This document shows, piece after piece, positions 45,658-58,259 of a stretch of DNA of 64,000 nt (its first letter is position 1; the number at the start of each line of letters is the position of its first letter). Location: positions 12,526,501 through 12,590,500 of the forward strand of contig JAILWY010000027.1 of assembly GCA_022113835.1 (NCBI GenBank), written 5' to 3'. The notes beneath the pieces were generated by a model that was given only the letters and a program-made list of their open reading frames with translations, was not told where the DNA came from and searched no databases. Source of the stretch: Atopsyche davidsoni (taxonomy: Eukaryota > Arthropoda > Insecta > Trichoptera > Hydrobiosidae). Position numbers and translations under genes: made by a program.

Positions 45658-45681
45658 TACATATATAAAATATATGTAACC
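45655..45681. repeat. 12-bp-arm perfect palindrome with AAA loop
   Basis: GGTTACATATAT, then AAA, then ATATATGTAACC. It starts inside the right arm of the preceding inverted repeat. Confidence 0.95.
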
Positions 45682-45694
45682 AACACATATAATA

Positions 45695-48460
45695 AAAAAA
45701 AACACTATTTTCTAATTTAAAAAGTTGATACTTTGCGTTTCGTTTTTCTGACATCCTTTTTCAAAACATATTTTTCAGAACCTACCCTATTTGAACATCG
45801 CTGCATTTTTCAGCGAACAAAAGTTAGCGATCAGGTCCCCACCGGCATCTGAATGCCTTCTAGAATCCTCGTCAGAAAGTTTTGTTTATAAAATTCAAGA
45901 GAATTGATAATTTATTTGCAGAAGGGAGACGAAGGACTTGTTCTGTAATGGGGATGATTGTTCTCACACTAAGTGGGGCGGTTAGGACAGCTGATTTTCT
46001 GAGTTACATTATACTTTGTTTTTATTTTGAATAATTATATTTCTTTGCTTCTACATTTATAAATAAACCTCTTTCTATTCTTGCAGAGTAACAACGCTTA
46101 AAAATTAAGACACTACAGGATTTTATTTCAAATCTAATGATAAATCGATACAATAACTCAAAAATCCTGAAAAATTACACAAATACTAAACAACTCACTG
46201 TTTGTGCAAATAATGCAAAAAAATATTCGCGTTAAACCGAAATCAATCAAACGAGACTGAGCCATTAGCGGAATTCGCAGATAATTCGAACAAAATGGCG
46301 GATAAATCAATTTACGATTGTAAAATACTGGCAGTCATACCTCACGATCGAATTATATTTCACTATGTAATAACTACAGCGGCCACTGTACCGGATTTCA
46401 AGACCAAATTGTATTTAAAAATATCTTTTTTTTTTTTGATGATGAATAATTTGTTTTAAATTCATTTTTTTAAAATGAATTTATTTGTAATCCATACAAG
46501 ATGCCCAAACATTATTTATGATGATTAATTCAGTTTTGTCAATCCAGTGTTTTAAGTAATTCACAAACGATCAAAAAAAATTTTTTCGTTTTGGTTCAAA
46601 AAACGCCTTGATTTCGTGTAAACAATTAGAAAAATATTTAAATAGATATAATTTTATAAAACCACATAAATCAAGTAATAATAATATTAGGTGTTTTTTT
46701 TTAATAGTAACAAAAAGTATTATTATAAGATTCCGTACATTAGAATCAATTTTTTTTTTTAGAATCAGAAGTTTTTCTTCATTTGATTTCATGAAAAAGG
46801 TGGAATATCATAAATTGACAAATAGGGTCACAAATAATATAAATAAAAAATCAGCATTCTGCGGTCGGTAAAAAAAGTATTATAACGTGTTTTTTAAATA
46901 TCATTGAAATACATTTTTTATTTTTAACATTTCTTATCGAGTGCCTTTGTGTAATTTGTGGAATGTCAATTTTCCAAAACGATAACAATCAGACAACTCG
47001 ACTTGAAATAATATTTTTAAATTCCCTAGAAAATTTATGATGAATATTTAATCAATCGATTGTATATTCAATGTGACGACACAATTAAATCAATATTGAG
47101 TAATTTGAAATTCATATTTTGACATTGTCAAAATTATGAGATTTGTTATGAAAATGTTACATTCGCAAAAGTGAAAATATAGTATTGTAAAAAGTGGTTG
47201 GCTATATATTTCGTATGCGTATTTTTGATTCATAATTTTACCCAGTAAGCATTTTCTAATTCTATTATCATAAGTTGAAAATGCGACCTTCTTAGTTTAA
47301 TCAATAGTTGTTACATCAATCGAATATTTTAATAAACCAATCACGCGTGTTTGACAATTTAATCGTGCGTGCTAGAAATTGCCCATCACTACCTATGATT
47401 ACTGTTTAAAGTGTGTAAGTTTGTATATTTGTCATTTTTTATAGTAACAATGCCATTTTCTTTGACAAATTCTGAGTATATTTTATGAAGATTGCTTCTT
47501 TAGTCAAATTTACTTGAGTAAGAAATTTTATACTTAGACGAGAATGAACTAAGTAACTTCCCCTCGGGGAGTACTTTACAGCGAATTTTAAAGTAGAATG
47601 TTTTAATAAAAAAACATAAATTTACGCTGGCGTTCAATTAACTACGTTTCGTACCGCACTTTGAATAAATAAATAAAAATATTTTAGCCATTTTTGTCTA
47701 AATAACGTGAAGCGTACGGTTATTTCGAGTGTTTCATTTTTGAATGAATTAACGTGACATCACTTTAATCCACACGTCAATTCAGTAATATAAATATTGA
47801 ACATAAAGTCAATTTAATTCGCACAAAAATACTATGATCTATGGCCACATATTTAATATTAACTAGCAAAACTTACCTGCCGCAGGTGGTAGGCCTGCAA
47901 TCGACAACGTTGTCGAGGTCAGAATATTTTTTTTTTATATATAATAAATACTTGTCGTATTTATTTTCATTAGCGTTTATTAGTTTGGAAGTTTAATGAG
48001 AGAATGGGGCACATCACTGCAATAACCGTGAAGTTGTGGGTTTTAGTATTATGAGATTTATATCGTCGTTTCGTGTGTATATCGATTTGCTAAATATTGT
48101 ATACTGAATAATTATAATGTCATCATTACACTACCTCCCCTACCTCGACCCCTGATGGCGTTCTCACAGGTACACAGGTACCTCCCCCGAGTGCTGTAAT
48201 AAGTCTGCAGCATCCCCCGCAGGTGTGTGCGGAGCTCTTCGTTACGGTGGCTTCACCGCTCGGCAGCCAAAGCTCCTGAAGGATGACATAAACACTTGTA
48301 CTGATATCATTTATGTGACTCAAACAATGAAGCTTTGAGTTGCAAAACCCGTTCTATAAATCTGAGGCAAAAAACAAACTAAATCAATTGAAAAAATCAT
48401 AATAAAAAAATCAATCAATCAATTGTTCTGTGCTCTTAGATTATCTTTTCACAAATGACA
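45695..48460. other. AT-rich non-coding DNA
   Basis: A GC-richer patch at 48125-48280 has a minus-strand 65-codon frame without a recognised domain. Confidence 0.45.
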
Positions 48461-48462
48461 TA

Positions 48463-49366
48463 CGAGGACGGTCCGATAAGTACTTAGCCTACGAAAAAAA
48501 AAAAAAACGAAAATTTTGGAAAAGTGGCATTTTATTTCTCAAAATAGTCTCCTAATAGCTCGATACAATTTTTCTACACACGTTTTCTTGAGGTCTGCAA
48601 AGTAGGCCTCCGTGGCGGCGATGACCTCCTCATTCGACTTAAATTTCTGCCCGGCGAGTGACTTTTTCATGTTTGGAAACAAAAAAAAATCGCATGGGTC
48701 CATATCAGGAAAATACGGTGGATGGGGGAGCAGATCGTAGTGCAATTCGACCAATTTGGCCGTGGCGATGGCGGAGGTTGTCATGGTGGAAGAGCACTTT
48801 TATCTTCGCCAAATGGGACCGTTTTTTCTGCAATTCGGCGTCGAATCGACCCAATAATTCGGCATAGTAGAGCCCTTTGTAGTCCCATAATTTTGCCCTT
48901 CTCCAGGTAGTCAATGTAGATCACACCTTGTGAATCCCAGAAAACAGTGGCCATCACCTTTCCGGCCGATAGGACAGTCTTCGCCTTCTTCGGAGCACGT
49001 TCGCCCGGTGAAGTCCACTGTTTCGACTGTTCCTTGGTCTCTGGTGTGTACCAGTGGATCCATGTTTCGTCGACGGTCACGAAACGATGCAGAAACTCCT
49101 TCGTATTGCGCTTAAACAGCGTCAAACACTGCTCCGAAGTGGTCTCACGGTTGCGCTTGTTGTCTGGAGTGAGCAAACGCGTTTTCCATTTTTCTAAAAT
49201 ATGCGTTCACGTCCGCTTCCACCGCGGTCAAAACAAAACTACGAGTCCGATTCGGCTGAAATTTTGACAGTAGCCGTTTACGAGAATGTACTACACGATT
49301 GTAAATCTCTCTTGCGATACTACCACCATCGGGCGGTGAGATAAGTACTTATCGGATCGCCCTCGT
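48463..49366 (-). mobile_element. mariner element with N-terminal deletion
   Basis: The ends CGAGGACGGTCCGATAAGTA (left) and CGAGGGCGATCCGATAAGTA (right, minus strand) are matching terminal repeats. TA adjoins each end (48461-48462 and 49367-49368, the latter with one extra base between). Length is about 900 bp, compared with about 1.3 kb for complete mariners. Confidence 0.88.
48535..49180 (-). pseudogene. mariner transposase pseudogene
   Basis: From the N-terminal side on the minus strand: LTPDNKRNRETTSEQCLTLF, then FVTVDETWIHWYTPE (first catalytic aspartate), QSKQWTSPGERAPKKAKT, YIDYLEKGK. A frameshift near 48900 leads into YYAELLGRFDAEL and VLFHHDN (second aspartate). Another near 48780 leads into LLPHPPYFPDMDPCDFFLFP (third aspartate) and SNEEVIAATEAYFADL. 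The helix-turn-helix DNA-binding region is missing. Order and motifs are those of the irritans/cecropia-type mariners. Two frameshifts plus the missing domain make it inactive. Confidence 0.9.
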
Positions 49367-49569
49367 TACAAAGATTTTTTTGCTAAAAAAAACTTTTTTT
49401 TTTTTTAAGACTATTTATGTATAAATAACCACTATTAAATTAAAATCGCAAATCAAAAAGATCGTTGCATACTCGAAGTAATTATAAAACATAGTTTTAC
49501 TAGCATGTAACATTTAAAAAATAAATATTTCAACAGTAGGTATTGAAACCCATGAGCTCATTTAATGAG

Positions 49570-49745
49570 TTAATGAATTCAAATATTTTTTGATAAAATA
49601 CTTGAGAGATTTTCCACATGTTCGTTTTTTATTTGTGACCGGTTTCACTAAGCTTTCACGTTGGCATTATCAAACAGAGTCACAAACGAAACCGGTCACA
49701 AATATAAAAACGATCATGTGGAAAATCTATATAAAATATTAAATT
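49570..49745 (-). repeat. Repeat family B, copy 4, with inverted partial copy
   Basis: The minus strand holds TTTGATAATGCCAACGTGAA, then GTGAAACCGGTCAC and GAACATGTGGAAAATC. Stem II is damaged (GCCAAC opposite CUUAGU). A plus-strand partial copy with GAAACCGGTCACAAAT begins at about 49685, so the locus is a fold-back. Confidence 0.65.
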
Positions 49746-49749
49746 TCTT

Positions 49750-51450
49750 AATAAATTTACAAATCTCTCATTTTTAAAGCTTTGTATCTCTTTACCTTTT
49801 AAATCACGTATTTACCATTATTTACGATTTAATCGTGTATTTTAAAACATGACGACTTTTATATACATATAATTGATTTTATAATTTATCGTACGGTCAA
49901 AAAAATTCAAAACATTAAAATATCTTCTTATTGAAAAGATTTCACGACCGAGCAGAAATGAATTTTTGCTTCGAATCCTTATCATGGTTTGTATTAAATA
50001 CTACAAACAAATTATTTTTTAAGTAAACCCTGAGCATGTGAGCATGTGTGATTTAAAAATTTCTATCTCTGTAAATATTTTTAAATTAAATATAACCTTG
50101 TAGGCCTACGAGACTCTAGACTCCGTACATGGCTGCACGATCGTTATGTCGTGGAATAAATCATAACCTTTCTTTTCAAAACATGTCTAGACAATAAATT
50201 TAAATATCCATTGTTGGGCTTAACTTATTTAAATTAATTTCTGCGAGTACGATAATGCGTTAAAAAGTGAAATACTATTCCCATTAACTCAACCGTAATA
50301 AATATTTAAAAACCTTTAAATTCCGTTCAAGTAGATTGAAAAGAATAGACAGTGTCTCGAATGATTTATTAAAGGTAAAATACAAGTTTATTATATCTAT
50401 CATGTTTAAATGAAATTTTCTTTTGTAGATCACTGTAATCTACTGTTATAATAATTAATTCATTCAAAATTACTCTTAATAGTGGTAAGTAAAAATAGCA
50501 AAGAAGCTATAACAAATATATTTTTTAATATTTAATATTGTCAGTAAATTATTTTTAAAGTATCGTGTCGTTTTTAATAAAGCACTATAAACTCAAATTT
50601 TGCATGTTGAAGTTGAGGCATATCTCAGAAATAATTGTAAATTTTAAAGAACAAGAAAATTAATTCTAGCAGTAATAAAGTAATTATAACATTAAAACAA
50701 TAGTTACTTACTTACAAATGCAATTCATCAAGATAATCAGTATTAGACAACTGTACAAAAATTTTCAAATATATAAAACGCAACTTTGTTTAGAGCAAAA
50801 TTATTTTTAGTTTAATTAATTTATTTAAAAATTTAAATTATATCTACCCATCGCTCAGCATTCATATTGCGTACAAACGACAATGTACACTGTCATGCAA
50901 ACAAAGCGGGTTTTCACTGGCAGTGCTGGTTAATTTGACCCTTAAGGTGATATATTATAAGGGCGAAGTTCGTGCGGCCAGTGCTTTTGGGAACACTGAT
51001 AGACCATATCTGCTTACTCTGGCCTTTATTAGAGGACGTAATACCCAAACTGTCTTTAAGGATAGGACAAATGATTAATTCAGACTCCGGTATAACTCTG
51101 CCTGTAAAATTAACTATTTCCATAACTAAATCTTAATTAAATAATTATAATAGACAGTCGTGTTATACAATGATTCAAAAGCCAATATATAAAACAAAAA
51201 AAAGTTTATTGTGTTAAAAACACCTTTTAAGGTAGTTTAACCACAAATGCTACATTTCATTTGTGATCGAGATAACGAACATCTATTAGGTTGATAGATT
51301 ATAAATTTTCAGTGTATTAAATTGATTTAAATATCAATCGTCATTAATGCAAAATCAGACAAAAGCATTTAGCATATTGAACAAATAAATCGCTGAGACA
51401 ATTGTAACATCTGTGTTTAAAGTTTTTTTCATTCATAGAACAAATAAAAA
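49750..51450. other. AT-rich non-coding DNA
   Basis: Nothing recognised beyond short chance frames. Confidence 0.5.
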
Positions 51451-51452
51451 TA

Positions 51453-51605
51453 TGGAAATATTGATAATGATTAAGTACATATATTCAAATATTGAAAATT
51501 GATTAAAGAAACTCTTAGAAAAATATAATTGTGATTTGTGTGGGATTTGAAACCACATCCCCAAGCTTACATGACCGGTGCATTACCAATTATACTAACG
51601 AATCA
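51453..51605 (-). repeat. Family D copy 2 (tRNA-like SINE), minus strand
   Basis: The minus strand reads ATTCGTTAGTATAATTGGTA, ATGCACCGGTCATGTAAGC, TTGGGGATGTGGTTTCAAAT, then TTTTTCTAAGAGTTTCTTTA. It has an A-box-like TATAATTGGTAATGC and a decayed B box. Confidence 0.7.
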
Positions 51606-51754
51606 CTAGTACTAAGCAAGAATTTTTAACAATCATATCCTATAAATGAAACAACGTACTTATTGTGCCAATTAAATATTATGTGACTTTCAATACTAGA
51701 CTTTTAACACAAAATACTGAGTGAAGTATTTTAATCCGATCTGGATTTTATTAT

Positions 51755-51955
51755 TTTTAATGGTAATGCACCGGCCATGTAAGCTTGGGGATGTGGGTTC
51801 AAATCCCGTACAAAGTTTTTCTAAGAGTTTCCTTAATCAATTTTTTTAATATTTATATATTTAATCATTATCAATCAATCAAACCTGTATAGGCAAAATC
51901 GTACTTCTTGTGAGACGGTCTTCACAAAAAATCAATAATATATGGAATTATTATT
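51755..51955 (+). repeat. Family D copy 3 (tRNA-like SINE)
   Basis: TGGTAATGCACCGGCCATGT, AAGCTTGGGGATGTGGGTTC and AAATCCC form the tRNA-like head with a perfect GGTTCAAATCC B box. The body and tail end GTGAGACGGTCTTCACAAAA and AATCAATAA. The 5' start is truncated compared with copy 5. Confidence 0.75.
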
Positions 51956-51959
51956 TTTA

Positions 51960-52440
51960 AAAAAAATTTAGTCTAGTATTTTAACAGGACGCCAATTGAA
52001 AATTGCACAAACATAACAAAGTAACTAGCAATCCGTAAATACATTCGTGCCACGTTCTCTGTAGAGCGGCGCTCCGGGTTTTTGTTCGCAACTTCTCCGG
52101 CAACGAGACTTTCCTGCAGCTCCTCTGGCCACCCACTTAGCGGAATCGTCGCATTATTGCGATGATACAGTCTTTAAAACACTTAATTACTTGTCAACAC
52201 GGGCGAGTACCGGAAAGTTTCCACTACTGTGCGGGGAGCGGAAAGTGCGCAACTTATACTGTGCCGCACAAATGCTGGGCACTTTCTTTTGTTATCCTGC
52301 AACTTGTTATAGAACTTCTGTTAGGTGGGGTTTTTTTTATTGCACCGTCTCAACTTAGTTTTTAATCCTATTTTAAACAATATTTTTGTATAGAATGTCG
52401 TATAAAAGTTTTGTGTTTTCATTCAAGAAACACAAAAAAA
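51960..52440. other. GC-richer non-coding patch between SINE pairs
   Basis: 52030-52290 contains GAGCGGCGCTCCGGG and GTGCGGGGAGCGGAAAGTGC. The 67-codon frame 52162-52365 has no recognised domain. It may be regulatory. Confidence 0.3.
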
Positions 52441-52445
52441 AATTA

Positions 52446-52573
52446 TAATGATTAAGTACGTTTTTAAAAATATTCAAAATTAATTAAAGAAGCTCTTAGA
52501 AAAATATCATAGTGATTTGTGTGGAATTTGAACCCAGATCCCTAAGCTTACATGGCCGGTGCATTACCAAATT
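52446..52573 (-). repeat. Family D copy 4, minus strand
   Basis: It is inverted relative to copy 5, which lies only about 35 bp away. It contains GGAATTTGAACCCAGATCCC, i.e. the complement of the B box region, and TGGCCGGTGCATTACCAA. Confidence 0.75.
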
Positions 52574-52599
52574 CTTTGTTAAAAATTCTTGCTTAGTAT

Positions 52600-52810
52600 T
52601 CGTTGGTATAATTGGTAATGCACCGGCCATGTAAGCTTGGGGATGTGAGTTCAAATCTCATAAAAATCACGATGATATTTTTCTAATAGTCTCTTTAATC
52701 AATTTTCAATATTTGAAAAATTGTACTTAATCATTATCAATCAATCAAACCTGTATAGGCAAAATCGTACTTCCTGTGAGACGGTCTTCACAAAAATCAA
52801 TAATATAAGA
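52600..52810 (+). repeat. Family D copy 5, most complete tRNA-like SINE
   Basis: The head reads TTCGTTGGTATAATTGGTAA, TGCACCGGCCATGTAAGC, TTGGGGATGTGAGTTCAAAT. The A-box-like GGTATAATTGG, an anticodon-loop-like CATGTAA (TGT would be threonine) and GTTCAAAT of the B box are spaced as in a tRNA. The T-stem in copy 3 (TGTGG/CCACA-type) supports this origin. The tail is AAACCTGTATAGGC, GTGAGACGGTCTTC and AATCAATAA. RNA polymerase III transcription is inferred, not shown. Confidence 0.7.
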
Positions 52811-52814
52811 AAAT

Positions 52815-53640
52815 TTAAAATATATGTTATGCATAAACTGGCAATTTATTTCAATTTTAAAAATAAATAAATTAAAAGATAATACTGAGAGTTAGTACAG
52901 GTCTTAACATAAAAACTGTAGTAAGATAAATTTGAGAAAAAAAAAATTTCCGACGTCATTTCTCCCGTAGTTACTACGGGGTGTTGTGATTGGTGGAAGG
53001 CTTCGTGAATATTAATTCCTGTAATGGCTCAAAAGGAGAATTCTAATGAAAGGTAAGAAAAACCTTTTCAATGCTGGAAGTGAAAATGACAGCTGTGTGG
53101 AACGATTACCCATAAAGTTTAACCCCCACCGCACGACATACTGACGAAAGTTTTATTGAAAATTCACATGGTGCAATCAAATTGTTATGGAATTGCAGAT
53201 TATTTTTCTGTGCTTTCTCTTTCGTATTGAAACGTGAGTAGAAATAACTTGTATTATAAAAATATATGAACAACAAATAGCTATTTATTAAACAAACACT
53301 AACTCAATATATAAGGCATAAATCAGATATCAATGTATAAATTTAGTTGTTTATTTTATTTTCAGACTTAGTGGCAATCTTTAAAATAAACTTTCATGTA
53401 GAATTTCAAACCAAAATCATCTCATTGAAGAGATCTCCAAAATGGAGTTGAAAACCTCTAAGGGGGCTATTCTTAAAGTCCCCCATCGATATGATTATAA
53501 ATGCATGAATGATTTTAACCGTATTGCTTTTAAAAGTAGGAGCTTTTATATTTCTTGAAGAGTGCATGTTTTCAATTATCATATATATATTTTTCATACG
53601 AGTACTCATGCGGGTACTGTGCGTTGTTAATTTAACTAAT
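52815..53640. other. AT-rich non-coding DNA
   Basis: Nothing recognised. Confidence 0.5.
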
Positions 53641-53644
53641 ATTC

Positions 53645-53910
53645 TTTAAAGCACTTGAAAACAATCATACATGTTGGCCTGAATACAAAACAACTTCATA
53701 ACAAACCACAAAGCATTTATTCATTTCAAACACATTTTTCGGCAATTATTTAAAAAGCTAAGTCTGGTTACTTTTATAAATCTTCTCTAAAGCGATTGAA
53801 AACAAAAATACATTTTTTTTAAAGTCAAAACGACATAAAAATAAACCATAAAACATTTATTCAATTCAAATACATTCGACATCAATTATTTAAAGAGCTA
53901 AGTGTGTACC
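53645..53910 (+). repeat. Tandem duplication, 141-bp period
   Basis: AAAGCACTTGAAAACAATCA at 53648 and AAAGCGATTGAAAACAAAAA at 53789 begin two copies. Both continue with AAACCA(C/T)AAA, CATTTATTCA, CAATTATTTAAA and AGCTAAGT. Confidence 0.8.
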
Positions 53911-53914
53911 ATTT

Positions 53915-55045
53915 ATCACAGTTTCTTTCGTTGGCTGCTTCAACCTTCCATGAATTCCGAGAGATCTTTCAATTCTATCCGCGGCACAGTGATTTCACAA
54001 AAATGTCAACGGGACAAAAAAAAATAGGTTTTATTTAATTTAAAAAACAACATTGCCTGACTAATATTACTTTTACGTAAAACTTACGTATTTGTAGGTT
54101 TTGGCAGCCGTTTTCATTAGATATACTAAGTAATTGTATGTAATGCGGATTTTTTTTTTTGTCATTAAATTTTAAAATTTCTTGATTATGGACTCAGTAC
54201 CGGGACGAAACGGAGGATTATATTTTGTTTTGGTTATTTTCTTAAATCAACTCAAATAATTTTTAAAAAATTCAATATTGTATTTTAACACTCCTTCGTC
54301 GTTTTACCTCAACTTTTCAACAACAAAAATTAATGATTCTGTTAAAACTAATATTTTTTTCTCGACCGCCGCCATTGATTTTTATGTAGAAAGTTAAGCA
54401 TAAAAATAAATATTTCATAGTACTCTGCACCACAAACATGGTGGAAACCTTTTTTTTGTGACCTGAGTTAAGCCATCTAAACACGTTTCATATAGCAACA
54501 AAAACCTTATCATTTGTATGTCGTTTTATGTGCAATTTCTTCGAATTAAATGGCACTAAAAAAACTATTTGTTGCAATATGCTGTCGTGGTTTGATGCTG
54601 CGTATATAAAAAGTCTTAAAATATGTTATGGTTTTTAGTTGCTGCGTAAGAAGAGCTCTTATTTTTTATGTCAATTCATGTGAGTTGGAAGCACTGTGCA
54701 CTTGAGTGAACGGTCGGAGTGATTTGCTAGAATTCTTCCCTCACTAATGGAGGAGAGACACTTCTCTGAATTCTCGAGGTGCAATTTAGCATATTGGGGA
54801 TTATTGATCTTGGCTCTGGAACAACTTCTGTGTACATTCTGACTTGGCGTTTCAATTAGAAATCTTAGAATTTCTTTCCTTCCAGGGATTTTTCCTCAAT
54901 GGAATTCCGTGTTTATTCTTTCGTGTTCTTTGTACGTGTCGTTTTTATTGAATTTTTGTGATTCGCGAAATATTTAATTAAATACAAATACTTTCCAATG
55001 TACAGTATAAAGCTTTTGATATTTAAGATATAAACGTTTTTTGTT
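53915..55045. other. AT-rich non-coding DNA
   Basis: Nothing recognised. Confidence 0.5.
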
Positions 55046-55049
55046 AATT

Positions 55050-55175
55050 CAACTTATTTTTATTTGAAGCTACTAGTTTCACCCACATGCTTGGTTGGCA
55101 TCTTCAGGCAGAGATATTTTTGCTAAAGATTCTTGCAAACATGCGATGCGAGTAACTTCAAATAAAAACAAGATG
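55050..55175 (-). repeat. Third hammerhead-like repeat flanked by inverted arms
   Basis: Arms CTTATTTTTATTTGAAGCTA (about 55053) and AGTAACTTCAAATAAAAACA (about 55151) face each other. On the minus strand between them are CTGAAGA (complement of 55111-55117), T, GCC, a loop with AACCAAGCATGT, then GGGT, GAAAC, TA and GTA. This follows the plan of family A with a weak three-pair stem II and little stem I. The arrangement of inverted arms around the motif also resembles family A copy 1. Confidence 0.4.
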
Positions 55176-55179
55176 GAAA

Positions 55180-57900
55180 AGCAATGAAATATTTTAATTT
55201 AAAAAAAGATTTATACAAATCTATTTATGCACGATTTTCCATAAACAACTTTTAATATGATATTCAATAGAAAAAATGTTTCTACACAAGAAATACACGT
55301 GTTAGCTTTGGTTGTTTTTAATATGATAAAAGCTTACGATTCTCATGAATGATAAATTCCAAAATGTGATGATAATATTTTTATTAATTTATGCTAAAAA
55401 CTATAAATAAACTATGAATAAACTTTGATTATTTATGTTTAACAGGGACGTTTTGCTCAACACAAGACGTCCCCATACACCTATAGAAAATCACTGCCTT
55501 TTTTATTAAAAATCGAAAACTTTTCTCATCAGTTCATGATTAAATCACCTATCTAAATACACATTATGCACCCAACATATGTACATGAGAAAAAATTTGA
55601 TTGAATTAATATTTAATGATAAATATAGATAATTATTTTAGAATTTTCTCCAAAAATACAGTGAACTAACGCTATATTACGGTAAACTTCACTATGACAT
55701 ACTTGGTCATCAATCAATATTGCTGTAGATGGAGTTCTTGTACAAACTTGAGGTTTCTCTTATCATAATAATATACTCTAATAAGCTTAACAATGTTATC
55801 AAAAATAATTATCAAATAATTAGATCTTATGCGTACTACTTGGAGTAAATTTTCTTGCAAAGCATGGCAATATCCGCAATAAATCAGATGTTTTATAATT
55901 GAATTTGTACGCAAACAGAACATCCTCCGTATCCCACCCCAGAAGAGCCTCATTCCAGTCCAAACACTTACCCCCTCCCCAGTAAAGATCAATGACTCTC
56001 ATTCCCGGTATACTCAAAATTGAAATAAGAGGCTATCGAAGGATCTGTTTGGGTTTAAATAGGTAGGTGTTAATTGTTATACCTTTACCACTGGTGATTT
56101 ATCACGGACACTACACACTAGCCTACATAAGGCCATTCATGAAAACTGAAATAATATTTTGAGCTCAGTGTCTTTTCAAGGGGTTGCTTATTAAAGTTGG
56201 TTGGTTGGTTTTCAATTGAAATAAAAAACTGGCTTTGTGAGACTTATTATCAATGATAAACTTTATGAATTTTCAATATTTGAAAATTAATTCAAAAATC
56301 TAAAACAACAAGGCATTAAAACCAAAATAAGAGTCTGCATGCTTGAAGTACTTCTCTATACTTTAGCTAAATTCTTAGAAAGATTCTAACAAAGCCCTTG
56401 AAAAGCAAAATCGTTCACTCCAGAAAATATTCGGTTATTTCTTTCCGTGGCTGAGCGTGTTTTTTAAAATACGCATTTTTAAAACTTTAGATGAAAGAAA
56501 AATGAATATTTTTTTGAAAAGTATCTGAGTTTTACTTCTCATATTTTCTAAAGCAAGACTGCAAAATATCTCGTGTTTTGTTTACATTTCCATTTCCCAT
56601 GCGACACAGATCAGTATTTCTCCGTTCGTTTCTATGAAAACACAAACAATGAAATGAATTTAAAGTCTTGCAATATTTGTATGCAGCTAAATGAATTGGA
56701 TGTCTTATTCATTTATTCGGGTAACATTTTTATTCACAGTGTACTTGTGTTCATATTCATTAAATATCATTATCATATGAGTATTAGTTTCTTTAACTAA
56801 AATGTTCAATTGTGATCTAGACTATCGGTTATCTACAGTATAGATAACCCTGCTAGCGCAATGTGTCTATTTTACTGATTTACTTGCGTTAACGTCTGAG
56901 TGCAAATTATAAGGCTTAGCGTCATAGCGTTTTCTTCAAATGTCGTTTTTTTGTGATTTGACCCTCTGGTGGATCAAAGTGCTCAAGTTTTATATAAAAT
57001 TTATTTTTTTATAAATTTATTATTATACTCTAAATCTTCTGTGGTTTCTTATCAGTAAATTTATATAAGAGCTTTACCAGGTCCATTTTTTTTGTGCGAG
57101 GTATTCGACTTGATATATTTCTAAAAATTGCTATTTTAAAAGCAAGAAGAGTAAAGAAGCTCTTTGTCAAATACTTCAAAAAAGCTTATGATATAAGAGT
57201 ATATATTTTTACCGATTACTTCCGTTTAATGTCCAAGTCATGAAGACACGAGTAGAACAATATACAAAGGTTACTGGTCATTAGTATCGATCAATATTAA
57301 AGTAGCATGAAAGCTTTTGAAATTGTCGATGAATAAATATGAAAGGCCGCTAAAAAAATGTTTTGTCTAATCTTTTACGTTCCACGATCAAGAGAAATAT
57401 CCGCTTTTGCGTATTAATAGTGGAAAAAAAACCTTATAGCTCGGAGGAAATATGTTTCAGAAGTTATTTTTATGCCCCTGTGGGATAACCTTTCGCATAT
57501 TTTAGTGGTTAGGCCTCGCGAAAAAAAAGGGAAAACTTCTAACCCATGCAGGATAATAGTGGACTTATATGAAGTTAGTCTGGAATATTTACAAAATTTA
57601 TTTTCCTTTTTTCCACTCTTTATACAACTTTATTGCCGAGTTACTGGAATAGCACACGTTGAAAAGTTTTTTAATTATTGTTTTATATGAGATAACTCAC
57701 ACGTTTTGTGCTCAATATTATTTTATACTGTTTAAACTATTTTATAGTGTTTAATCGATTAAGACAGATTATATTATACTTTATAGTTTATTTTTTAACA
57801 ACATCATATATTTCATGTACAAATCAATCACTTAAAATATTTTAAGCACAATAATTTTGTTGGAATGAAAAATGCAAAAATGCAAAATTAACAGTAATTT
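55180..57900. other. AT-rich non-coding DNA
   Basis: Several short frames exist; none has a recognised domain. Confidence 0.5.
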
Positions 57901-57904
57901 TATA

Positions 57905-58080
57905 TATTTTTTTTTTAATACTGGGAGAGATTCTCGGGAGAGACCCTTTGCAGCGCCCTTATCAATCAGAGCGTGGAACTCCGAAGATCCTTCCGCTAGT
58001 TTGTAGGTCAGCCTTCCGGATGCCAAAGCAATGACCTCGAACAGCAAGTCCCGATTCAGTGCCACCCGCCAGGCTTTTTT
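57905..58080 (-). other. GC-richer segment ending in poly-A on the minus strand
   Basis: The minus strand carries GGCGGGTGGCACTGAATCGG through AATCTCTCCCAGTATT followed by A10. A frame reads LNRDLLFEVIALASGRLTY and EGSSEFHALIDKGAAKGL. The composition and terminal A-run suggest a truncated retroposon 3' end. The protein is not recognised. Confidence 0.3.
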
Positions 58081-58259
58081 CTCGGAAGGTCATGACAAAA
58101 CAAAAATAGATTCATGCGACATTAACTTCTAACAAACCCAAACTCTCTTCGTTACTGAGCAACTCCTTCGAACGCCTTTTCACATAGCAGAGAATATATT
58201 ATTTTTGCATTAAATTTTGGTGTTTACATTTTTATTTTAATTTAAATTCAATAACTAAT

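Larger units (their letters stand above)
45450..45690 (-). mobile_element. Penelope-like terminal repeat, family A copy 3, with fold-backs
   Basis: TCTTGTTGAGAGACAAGGCA at about 45453 starts the shared block. A minus-strand hammerhead follows at 45549-45605. The same sequence then re-appears inverted on the plus strand (45621-45657) and is followed by a short perfect palindrome. No coding region remains. Confidence 0.65.

Noticed and set aside
48120..48330. Minus-strand 65-codon frame in a GC-richer patch
   Set aside because: No recognised domain, splice signals or repeats support it.
52600..52680. Functional tRNA-Thr gene
   Set aside because: The acceptor stem does not pair and the anticodon stem is imperfect; its multiple dispersed copies indicate a SINE head.
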